From NCBI GenBank assembly GCA_046261635.1, contig JBHEOL010000362.1, forward strand, positions 1 to 20,781: DNA of 20,781 bases, in the 5' to 3' direction. The DNA comes from JBHEPS01 sp046261635 (GTDB lineage: Bacteria > Acidobacteriota > Thermoanaerobaculia > Gp7-AA8). Of this stretch, positions 5,980 to 12,150 are shown piece by piece; positions within the stretch are counted from its first letter, which is position 1, and every line of letters begins with the position of its first letter. A model generated the notes under the pieces. The model was not told the DNA's origin. It searched no databases and worked only from the letters and a program-made list of their open reading frames with translations. Both the position numbers and the translations under genes were made by a program.

Positions 5980-7452
5980 ATGCGCTTGATCAACCGGGTT
6001 GTTTTTCTCACGCTGCTGCTGGCCTTCGCGACGACGGGTTCTGCTCTGGCCGAGCATTTCGTTGCGGACTGTCCGCTGAGTCTCGTTAGCGGAACACCTT
6101 CCATCAGCTCGTTCTCGAGCTCGCCTCACGGGGTCTTCAAGAACGGCTCGATGGTCTACCTGCTGCGCGGTCAGAACCTGACCACGCTCGAGGCGACCGC
6201 TCTCGGGGATCTGAAACCCGTTCGCGAAGACTTTCTCGACGAGATGGTCAATCGCGATCCGGACGGCGGATCCGCGTATCACAATGGTTACCTGTTCCTG
6301 GGCGGCGATGCGGGACTCGAGGTCTGGGACCTGCGCAACGTTCGGCCGAACGGCACCGCGCCAGTTCAACTCGAGCGGATCCCAGGAGTTCATTACAGCC
6401 GGCTCGCCGCACACGGAAACATCCTCGCCGGGCTCTTTCCCGCGACGGACCTTCCCTGTGCTCCGAACGGGACGACCTGCCAGAACTGGATCGACCTGTA
6501 CAACATCTCCGATCCCGCGGCGCCGGTCCTGATTCACAGATTCATGGCCGGGCCGACCTACCGGGGCTTCAATGACATCGTCTTCGTACGCGACTGGCTC
6601 GCAGTGACTGGCGTTTCAGGAACGTACCTGTTCAACGTCGCCAATGGAGCCGCACCGAGCTTCGTATCGGCGAGCTCGACCCGAGGCGAGTTCCTCGCTA
6701 CCGACGGAAGTGTTCTCGCCGTCGGGCAGGAAGAGTTGATCGGAGTCTTCACGGTCGGTCCCACGGGCACCCTCGGCTACTTCACCGTATTCACGTTGCC
6801 GTCGATCATGAATGTGGCGAACGGCATGCGGTTTCATCCCGATATGTGGATTAGCGATTCGCGTTTGATCACCCTCGTCGACGAGCGCGATCCTCTCACC
6901 CTGGGCGGTTCGGCCCGCACCATCGCCATCGACGTATTCGATTTCAGCGTCCCTTTCTATGAAGGGTTCGACGATCGAATCTACGAGAGCGTCTCCTTCA
7001 TTCAGACGAACGAGAGACTCTACAATCCGGTCGCCGTTGGCCCGTACGTGTACGTCGTCGGCGAGGTCTCCGGAACCCAGAAGTGGGGCGCTTGCGGAGC
7101 GATGGCGGGTCGGGTGGAGCTCGATTCCGTGCGCGGGCTGACCTGCGGCGGCGCTGAAATCCACGGCTGGGTCACCGGCGCCAATCGGATCGTCAACGTC
7201 GAGGTCTTCCTCGACGGCGATTTCCTCGGCAACGCCAACTTCGGCTCGGACCGTCACGACACGATGATCGCGCAGCCCGTCCATACCTGGCGCCTCCCGG
7301 TCAATCTCGATTCGGTCGCGCGCGGAACCCGCACGCTCAGGATCATCGGCACCGACGCCCTCGGCAACAGGTTCCAGTTCGCGAGCACAGAGGTGTTCTT
7401 CCCCGGACCGGGCGGCAATTGCACCAACCGGCGACGCACGACGAAACGCTGA
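5980..7452 (+). CDS. Secreted beta-propeller-like protein with C-terminal Ig-like domain
   Basis: This 490-residue protein starts with a clear Sec signal peptide (MRLINRVVFLTLLLAFATTG, then SALA before EHF, consistent with signal peptidase I cleavage). A strong GGGAGGA site lies 5 nt upstream, so this ATG is preferred over in-frame starts further up. Residues about 30-385 hold repeated beta-rich blades with recurring forms such as NGYLFLGGDAGLEVWDLRN, WIDLYNISDPAAPVLIHRF and DWLAVTGVSGTYLFNVANG. These resemble the LVIVD-type propeller repeats of exported proteins. Residues about 395-480 resemble a bacterial Ig-like domain (GWVTGANRIVNVEVFLDGDF, then GTRTLRIIGTDALGN). A short basic tail ends the protein. 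Cysteine pairs near CAPNGTTC and in the Ig-like part suggest disulfides outside the cytoplasm. There is no enzyme signature and no lipobox. Its function is unknown. Confidence 0.85.
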   Translation: MRLINRVVFLTLLLAFATTGSALAEHFVADCPLSLVSGTPSISSFSSSPHGVFKNGSMVYLLRGQNLTTLEATALGDLKPVREDFLDEMVNRDPDGGSAYHNGYLFLGGDAGLEVWDLRNVRPNGTAPVQLERIPGVHYSRLAAHGNILAGLFPATDLPCAPNGTTCQNWIDLYNISDPAAPVLIHRFMAGPTYRGFNDIVFVRDWLAVTGVSGTYLFNVANGAAPSFVSASSTRGEFLATDGSVLAVGQEELIGVFTVGPTGTLGYFTVFTLPSIMNVANGMRFHPDMWISDSRLITLVDERDPLTLGGSARTIAIDVFDFSVPFYEGFDDRIYESVSFIQTNERLYNPVAVGPYVYVVGEVSGTQKWGACGAMAGRVELDSVRGLTCGGAEIHGWVTGANRIVNVEVFLDGDFLGNANFGSDRHDTMIAQPVHTWRLPVNLDSVARGTRTLRIIGTDALGNRFQFASTEVFFPGPGGNCTNRRRTTKR

Positions 7453-7475
7453 GCGAAGATCTTTCTGGAAATTCG

Positions 7476-7502
7476 AAGCCCCGCCTCACGGCGGGGCTTT
7501 TT
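7476..7502 (+). terminator. Intrinsic terminator of the secreted-protein gene
   Basis: AAGCCCCGCC (7476-7485) pairs perfectly with GGCGGGGCTT (7490-7499) around a TCAC loop, and the stem runs into a T tract (7498-7502). It lies 23 bp after the stop at 7452, so it is a standard Rho-independent terminator. Confidence 0.9.
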
Positions 7503-7556
7503 CGTTGCCGGCCGCGTCATCATTCTGAGCGTTCGCGCTTGCTCTCTTCTCGAAAC

Positions 7557-7574
7557 GACGGCATGGCCGCCGTC
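7557..7574 (-). terminator. Hairpin at the end of pyrF, candidate terminator
   Basis: On the minus strand GACGGC (7574-7569) and GCCGTC (7562-7557) form a 6-bp stem with a GGCCAT loop, followed by GTTTC. The stem begins inside the pyrF TGA stop codon. The T tract is weak, so termination strength is uncertain. Confidence 0.35.
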
Positions 7575-8268
7575 ACGAGATCGTCGCGACGATCGCTTCT
7601 GCGGCCCGGCGCGGGCTCTCGGCGTCGGTGATGGGCCGGCCGACGACGATATAGTCGGCGCCCGCTTCGATTGCCTCGTGTGCCGAAAGCGTTCTCGCCT
7701 GATCCGAGGCGGCGTCGCCGGGCCCACGGATTCCCGGCGTGACGATCTTCAGGCCCTTCCCGCAAGCGCGCCGGATCGCAGCGATCTCGCGAGGCGACGC
7801 GACGACACCGCCAGCGCCGCGCTCCATGGCCAGCCGCGCCAGTCGGACGACGGATGCCTCGGCGCCGTCGTGAATGCCGATGGCCTCGAGCGACTCTCCA
7901 TCGAGACTGGTCAGCACGGTCACGCCGAGGATCAGAAGCGATCCGCCGGCGCTCGCCGATGCCTCGGAGGCCGCGCGGATCATCTCCGGCCCGCCGGAGG
8001 CGTGAATCGTCAACATCGCCACTCCGAGACGCGCCGACTCCTCCACGCTTTTCCTCACGGTGTTCGGGATGTCGTGAAGTTTCAAGTCGAGGAAGACGCG
8101 CTCTCCCCGATCGGCGATCTCGCGAACCAGGGACGGGCCGTTCGCGACGAACGCCTGCAACCCGATCTTGAATACTCCCGCGAAGCCCGACAGTTCTTCG
8201 ACCATCCGGAGGATCTCGCCGCGGTCCGAGCGGTCGAGAGCAACAATGAGGCGGTCTGAAGGTTTCAT
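7573..8268 (-). CDS. pyrF: Orotidine 5'-phosphate decarboxylase
   Basis: PyrF converts OMP to UMP, the last step of de novo pyrimidine synthesis, in the cytoplasm. The 231-residue length is normal for the bacterial subfamily. The TIM-barrel landmarks are present: the first strand LIVALDRSD, K34 in FKIGLQAF, the catalytic DLKLHDIPNT with D61, K63 and D66, GVTVLTS, VTPGIRG with the conserved phosphate-binding Arg, and the closing DYIVVGRPIT. The ATG at 8268 gives the typical MKPSDRLIVALD start. The frame extends to 8322 but would then run into the divergent polX leader. No strong Shine-Dalgarno site is seen. No other pyr gene is nearby, so pyrF is a lone gene with its own transcript. Confidence 0.96.
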   Translation of the reverse strand: MKPSDRLIVALDRSDRGEILRMVEELSGFAGVFKIGLQAFVANGPSLVREIADRGERVFLDLKLHDIPNTVRKSVEESARLGVAMLTIHASGGPEMIRAASEASASAGGSLLILGVTVLTSLDGESLEAIGIHDGAEASVVRLARLAMERGAGGVVASPREIAAIRRACGKGLKIVTPGIRGPGDAASDQARTLSAHEAIEAGADYIVVGRPITDAESPRRAAEAIVATIS

Positions 8269-8324
8269 CAGCCGGGGATGATAAACCACCCGGGAGCGCA
8301 GAGTTCTTGCACAATGAGGCATCG

Positions 8325-10061
8325 ATGACAGACCGTCGGACGATCTCGAGGGCCCTCGAGGAAATCTCGCGCAGGCTCGAGGTTTCCGAATCGAATCCGT
8401 TCAAGGCGCGCGCGTACGAAAAGGCGGCGCGGGCCGTCGCCGGCTCCACGGGCCCGCTCGAGGAGTGGATCGCGTCCGGCGCGATGGAGAAGACGCCGGG
8501 AATCGGGAAAGCGACCGCGGGCGTGATTCGTGAGCTGGCATTGACCGGAAAGTCGAGCTATCTCGAAGAGTTACGGGGAGAGCAACCCGAGGGATTGCTC
8601 GATCTGATGAGGGTTCCGGGGCTGGGAGCAAAAAAAATCGGGATTCTTCACGAGGCCCTGGGGATCGACAGCCGCGAAACTCTGGAAGAGGCGGCGGCCT
8701 CCGGGCGGATCGCGTCCGTGCGGGGCTTCGGTCCGAGGGGCCAGGAGAAGATTCTCGACTCCCTGCGGACTCTCCGCGAAACGGGCGACAGGTGGCTTCT
8801 GCCCGAGGCGCTGGATCTCGCGGAGACCCTCCGGCGCGCGATCTCGAAACTCCCGGAGGTGGAGGCAGTCGAGGTTTCCGGCAGCGTGAGGCGCCGTCTG
8901 GAGACGGCTGGAGAGGTCGACCTTCTGGTCGTGGCCGCCCGCCCTCCGCTCGCGGCCGCGGCGATCCGCAGGCTCGGCCTCCTCGGCGGCACCGATCTGG
9001 AGAAAGAAGTGCTCCGCGGGCTCGGGGCCGGCGAGATTCCAGTGCGCATCACACTGACGACCTGGAAGGAGGCGGGACTGCAGTTGGTCCTCTCGACCGG
9101 GTCAGAGGAGTTCGTTCGGAAAGTGGAAGAGCTCGCACGGGAGAGAAAGAGCGGCGCGGTCGGCTCGCAGAAGACGAAGGAGAAAAAGAGCGCTGCCGCG
9201 GCCGAGAAGGGTGTCTTCAAAGCGCTCGGGATTCCCTTCGTTCCGCCCGAGCTCCGCGAAACTGCCGAAGCGGCCGGGCGGCGCGCTTCCTCCGGACTCG
9301 TGAGCGCGAAGGATCTCCGCGGCGTCTTTCATGTGCATACGCTCTATTCGGACGGGCGGGCCCCGGTCGCCGAGATGGTGGATGCCGCAGCCGCACGCTC
9401 GTGGGAGTACGTCGGCATTTCCGATCATTCGCAGGCGGCGTATTACGCGCGCGGGCTGAAGGTGGACGACCTGCGCAGACAGCAGCGCGAGATCGACCAG
9501 GCGGAGCGCGCCCAATCCGGGATCCGAGTGTTCAAGGGGACCGAGGCCGACATCCTGGCTGACGGCGAGATCGATTACGGCCCCGGGGTTCTCGCCAGCT
9601 TCGATTTCGTCGTCGCATCCGTCCATTCGAGGTTCGGCATGGAGAAGGACGAGATGACCGACCGGATCGTCCGCGCGGTGCGCAATCCCTTCGTCACGTT
9701 CCTCGGGCATATGACGGGGCGCCTGCTGCTCTCGCGGAAAGGGTACTCGGTCGAGTTCGACCGGGTCTTCGATGCCGCCGCGGAGAGCGGAGTGATGATC
9801 GAGATCAACGGCAGTCCGCGGCGCCTGGACCTCGACTGGCGCTGGATGAAACGTGCGCTCGACCGGGGCGTCACGTTCTCGATCCACCCGGATGCTCACT
9901 CGGTGGAGGAGATGAAGTATGTCGAGTGGGGTTGTTTTGCGGCGCGTAAAGGAGGGGTCGAGCCGAAGCACGTTTTCAACACTCGGGGGCTGGAGCAGGT
10001 GCGCGACCACCTGACGAAGAGGAAGCTTCGAGCCTCGAAAGCGGGAAGGTCGCCCGCCTGA
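8325..10061 (+). CDS. polX: PolX family protein: degenerate X-family polymerase domain plus intact PHP phosphoesterase domain
   Basis: Bacterial PolX proteins join a repair polymerase to a PHP nuclease. This one is 578 residues, a normal length. The N-terminal 8-kDa and finger parts have helix-hairpin-helix motifs (TPGIGKATAG, VPGLGAKKIG, VRGFGPRG). The palm motif GSVRRRLETAGEVDLL (186-201) has Glu197 where the first catalytic Asp of the DxD pair is expected; Asp199 is kept. The usual third-Asp strand (VDLRVV) reads VRITLT (240-245), with Arg241 in place of Asp. The YFTG motif reads LSTG (256-259), and the usual KLNEYG region is replaced by a Lys/Ala-rich stretch. By contrast the PHP site is complete: HVH (336-338), D343, DH (367-368), E407, H434, H462 and DxH (523-525). 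GAGG lies 5 nt before the ATG. The polymerase is probably impaired while the PHP exonuclease or phosphatase looks functional. Confidence 0.93.
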   Translation: MTDRRTISRALEEISRRLEVSESNPFKARAYEKAARAVAGSTGPLEEWIASGAMEKTPGIGKATAGVIRELALTGKSSYLEELRGEQPEGLLDLMRVPGLGAKKIGILHEALGIDSRETLEEAAASGRIASVRGFGPRGQEKILDSLRTLRETGDRWLLPEALDLAETLRRAISKLPEVEAVEVSGSVRRRLETAGEVDLLVVAARPPLAAAAIRRLGLLGGTDLEKEVLRGLGAGEIPVRITLTTWKEAGLQLVLSTGSEEFVRKVEELARERKSGAVGSQKTKEKKSAAAAEKGVFKALGIPFVPPELRETAEAAGRRASSGLVSAKDLRGVFHVHTLYSDGRAPVAEMVDAAAARSWEYVGISDHSQAAYYARGLKVDDLRRQQREIDQAERAQSGIRVFKGTEADILADGEIDYGPGVLASFDFVVASVHSRFGMEKDEMTDRIVRAVRNPFVTFLGHMTGRLLLSRKGYSVEFDRVFDAAAESGVMIEINGSPRRLDLDWRWMKRALDRGVTFSIHPDAHSVEEMKYVEWGCFAARKGGVEPKHVFNTRGLEQVRDHLTKRKLRASKAGRSPA

Positions 10062-10084
10062 CCGCGATCGGACGATCGCGGTCA
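10059..10084. terminator. Perfect 11-bp palindromic hairpin at the polX end, candidate bidirectional terminator
   Basis: TGACCGCGATC (10059-10069) and GATCGCGGTCA (10074-10084) are exact inverted repeats around GGAC. The polX TGA stop forms the first three bases of the stem. It lies between the convergent polX and the secretin-like gene (stop at 10100), so it could terminate both. There is no T tract on either side, so the mechanism is uncertain. Confidence 0.6.
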
Positions 10085-10099
10085 GAACGGACGCGGCGT

Positions 10100-10768
10100 T
10101 CACTCCGACGGTTCGCCGCGAAGCACGATCATCAGGGCGCGTGTGCTTCCGGGGTCGCGCGAGGCACCGAGGGCTACGGTCTGACCGAGACGGAGGTTGA
10201 TGGAGGTCTTCAGGAGCTGCTGGAGCTCGCCGCCGCGCTGGGGGACGCGGGAGAGTTTGAAGTCCTCGAGCCGCAATGAGCGGCTGAGAGGATCAAAGTC
10301 ACCAAGACGGAACTCGGCTCGATAGCCTCCATCGATCTCGATCAGGACCGGCGTACCCTCGCGGCCGGAGGTAACCAGCTCGCCGATCTTCTCGAACTGG
10401 TTGAAGCGAAGAACGCCGCCGAGCTTGGAGGCAATCTCCTTCAGGTCGGGGGGGACGGGTGGGGGGTTCTGGGTGGTGGAAGCCGCGACGAGCTTCAGGT
10501 CGATGGTGAAGCTCCTCGCCGGAGCGTCGTACTCGCCGAGGATTCTCGCCACTTCTCCGAGCCGTTCGGGCAGGTCGGTGACGACCAGCGTATTGGTCGA
10601 TGGCTGAATCGACACGGAACCCTTGTCCGTGATGAGCGGCTTGATCACGACTGCCGCGCGGCTCGCGTCGCGGAACTGAAGCTGGAACGAGCGGGCCGCG
10701 ACCGCATCGGCATGAAGCCCGGCCGCGCAGAGTGTGAGGAAGAGAAGGACGACGAGAGATTTCTTCAT
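10100..10768 (-). CDS. Exported protein with secretin-like domains (third gene of the ECF sigma operon)
   Basis: The 222-residue protein starts with a Sec signal peptide (MKKSLVVLLFLTLCAAGLHA, cleavage near residue 20). Residues about 26-93 resemble a secretin N domain of the NolW type: FQLQFRDASRAAVVIKPLI, the strand SVSIQPSTNTLVVTDLPERL and GEVARILGEYDAPARSFTID. Residues about 185-217 (KTSINLRLGQTVALGAS, then ALMIVLRG) resemble the beta strand around the GqTvvLGG motif in the outer-membrane part of secretins. The body and gate regions that build a pore are missing, so it probably does not form a channel. The ATG overlaps the anti-sigma stop by 4 bp, so the two genes are coupled. A periplasmic sensor or assembly partner for the sigma/anti-sigma pair is an inference from position. 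A hairpin at 10059-10084 lies just downstream. Confidence 0.72.
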   Translation of the reverse strand: MKKSLVVLLFLTLCAAGLHADAVAARSFQLQFRDASRAAVVIKPLITDKGSVSIQPSTNTLVVTDLPERLGEVARILGEYDAPARSFTIDLKLVAASTTQNPPPVPPDLKEIASKLGGVLRFNQFEKIGELVTSGREGTPVLIEIDGGYRAEFRLGDFDPLSRSLRLEDFKLSRVPQRGGELQQLLKTSINLRLGQTVALGASRDPGSTRALMIVLRGEPSE

Positions 10769-11268
10769 AGATCCGCCGGCAGCGACTCGTCGAACACCAT
10801 GACGATGAGATAGTCGCTCGAAGTCTCGGCTGGAAGCTCCACGATCGTGGCGCCCGCCGAGTCGTAACTTTCGATGATGGGCCGGTCCATGGCGGCGATG
10901 ACTGCCGCGGGGGCCGGAGAATTGAGCTGAGGAATCGCAGGCGCCGAGCCCTGCCAGAGGGCGATGCTTCCCACTCCGAGGACGAGTGCCGCGGCTGCGG
11001 ACCAGCGCAATGCAAAAGGAATCCGCCTGGGTGAAGGCCTCAGGTCCCGCTCCGCTTCGCGGAGGTGAATCTGCTGCATCACGCCCTGTGTGAATGCGTC
11101 GATCCCCTCGGGAGGGAGAATCTCTCCGCCGCCGAGAATGCGGAAGAAGAGATCGGAATCGAGCTCGAGTCCGGCGGCCACGCAGGCGTCACACCCGCGG
11201 AGATGATCGCGAACTTCCGCGTCATCCACCCCGTTGCGAACGCTGTCGATGAAATCGGCGCACTTCAT
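10765..11268 (-). CDS. Membrane anti-sigma factor with zinc-finger-like N terminus
   Basis: This 167-residue protein should hold its cognate ECF sigma factor inactive at the inner membrane. The N-terminal cytoplasmic part has the ZAS-type pattern H22-x3-C26-x2-C29 (DHLRGCDAC), with a further Cys at position 3. One membrane helix spans about residues 85-105 (PFALRWSAAAALVLGVGSIA). About 60 residues then lie in the periplasm, rich in Ala and Pro, ending LIVMVFDESLPADL. The gene overlaps the sigma gene by 4 bp (ATGA, 11265-11268) and the secretin-like gene by 4 bp (10765-10768), the usual coupling for sigma/anti-sigma pairs. The inducing signal and any protease that would release the sigma factor cannot be read here. 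Confidence 0.85.
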   Translation of the reverse strand: MKCADFIDSVRNGVDDAEVRDHLRGCDACVAAGLELDSDLFFRILGGGEILPPEGIDAFTQGVMQQIHLREAERDLRPSPRRIPFALRWSAAAALVLGVGSIALWQGSAPAIPQLNSPAPAAVIAAMDRPIIESYDSAGATIVELPAETSSDYLIVMVFDESLPADL

Positions 11269-11894
11269 TTCTGACTCCGCTCCCGCAACAGGCTCGCGTA
11301 CTCGGGATAGCGCCGCTTCAGCTCCTGCTGCATCAGCTTACGGGCGTTGAACAGGTGGTTCCGCACCGTCGACTCGCGACAGCCCAGCACCCGGCTGATC
11401 TCCGCCGACGAGAGGTCTTCCATCTCCCGCATGACGAAGATCGTCTTCTGTTTCGGCGAAAGTACCGACGACACGTCGTCGAACACGCGTCCGATCTCCT
11501 TGCGCTGGAGCGAAACGCTCTGATCGGCGTCGGAGGTCGTCTTCACCAGCCGAAGGCTCGAGTTGATCGCCGCATCTCTCGACTGCCTGCTCCGCAGCCA
11601 GTCGATCGCCACGTTCGTCACCATCCGGTACATCCAGGTGTCGAACGCGAACGCAGGGTCGTACTTCTCCAGGTTTTCCCAGAGCTTGACGAAGGCGAGC
11701 TGGGAGACATCCCGCGCATCCTCCGGATTCGAGGTCAGCCGGTAGCAGATCGCATAGACCTTCCCGGTCTTCCGGCGAACGAGCGCCTCGAAAGCGTCCG
11801 TATCGCCGCCGCAGATCGTCGCGACAAGCTCGCGATCGTCCGGTTCCGGAGTTCCCTCTGTTTCCTTCATCAATCGGACCAGTGCGCCCATCAT
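11265..11894 (-). CDS. ECF-type RNA polymerase sigma factor
   Basis: The 209-residue protein has only the sigma-2 and sigma-4 regions, as expected for extracytoplasmic-function sigma factors. Sigma-2, about residues 34-103, includes AFEALVRRKTGKVYAICYRL, the helix NPEDARDVSQLAFVKLWENL and FDTWMYRMVTNVAIDWLRSR. Sigma-4, about 135-195, includes LSPKQKTIFVMREMEDLSSA and the helix-turn-helix EISRVLGCRESTVRNHLFNA. The start is uncertain: two adjacent ATGs at 11894 and 11891 and a third at 11870 are in frame, and none has a strong Shine-Dalgarno site. The gene is first in a three-gene operon joined by ATGA overlaps and diverges from purD. Autoregulation is common in such operons, but I found no recognisable ECF promoter upstream. 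Confidence 0.92.
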   Translation of the reverse strand: MMGALVRLMKETEGTPEPDDRELVATICGGDTDAFEALVRRKTGKVYAICYRLTSNPEDARDVSQLAFVKLWENLEKYDPAFAFDTWMYRMVTNVAIDWLRSRQSRDAAINSSLRLVKTTSDADQSVSLQRKEIGRVFDDVSSVLSPKQKTIFVMREMEDLSSAEISRVLGCRESTVRNHLFNARKLMQQELKRRYPEYASLLRERSQK

Positions 11895-11983
11895 GGACCA
11901 ATACGGCCCGGGCGGGCCGAGCGTCTAGGGAGCCCGATCCCGGCCGCCCGGCCGTGCTGCCGGGCTGGGGCGCTGTTGCGCCC
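11895..11983. repeat. Cluster of three GC-rich inverted repeats upstream of the sigma operon
   Basis: Three separate perfect hairpins occur within 80 bp. CGGCCCG/CGGGCCG at 11904-11919 has a 2-bp spacer, GCCCGGC/GCCGGGC at 11946-11965 has a 6-bp loop, and GGGCGC/GCGCCC at 11968-11983 has a TGTT loop. The last overlaps the -35 of the predicted purD promoter. They lie in the untranslated region between divergent genes. They could be operator sites, or structure in the leader RNA of the sigma gene. Confidence 0.45.
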
Positions 11984-12005
11984 TTCGCTGAAAAACCCCT
12001 AGAAT
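11976..12005 (+). promoter_or_regulatory. Predicted promoter of purD
   Basis: TTGCGC (11976-11981) and TAGAAT (12000-12005, 5 of 6 to TATAAT) are 18 bp apart. Transcription would start near 12012, giving a leader of about 140 nt before the purD ATG. The -35 match is modest. Confidence 0.4.
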
Positions 12006-12035
12006 CGCGCAAACCTTTCCACCGGGTGTTTTTAC

Positions 12036-12095
12036 CTCCCGGCCGAAAAAGCCGGGGGCGGGAGGGGAGGGGAGCGAGTGGCGGGTTCCCCGCCA
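12036..12095 (+). promoter_or_regulatory. purD leader with competing hairpin and G-quadruplex motif, plus a second hairpin
   Basis: CCCGGC (12038-12043) can pair with GCCGGG (12051-12056) around a CGAAAAA loop. The G-tract 12054-12072 (runs of 5, 3, 4 and 4 G with single-base loops C, A, A) meets the strictest G-quadruplex rule, and its first run is used by that hairpin, so the two folds compete. A further hairpin TGGCGGG/CCCGCCA at 12079-12095 has a TTC loop. All lie between the predicted promoter and the ribosome-binding site. No known purine riboswitch core was recognised. Confidence 0.45.
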
Positions 12096-12150
12096 GCCAT
12101 TGGGAAGCGGGGCCGCCGGCGGTCCGGATGGGTTCGACAAGGGAGAGCAA

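Noticed and set aside
10448..10473. Plus-strand G-quadruplex-like pattern inside the secretin-like gene
   Set aside because: The G-runs are the complement of proline codons in a Pro-rich linker, so coding constraint is a sufficient explanation.
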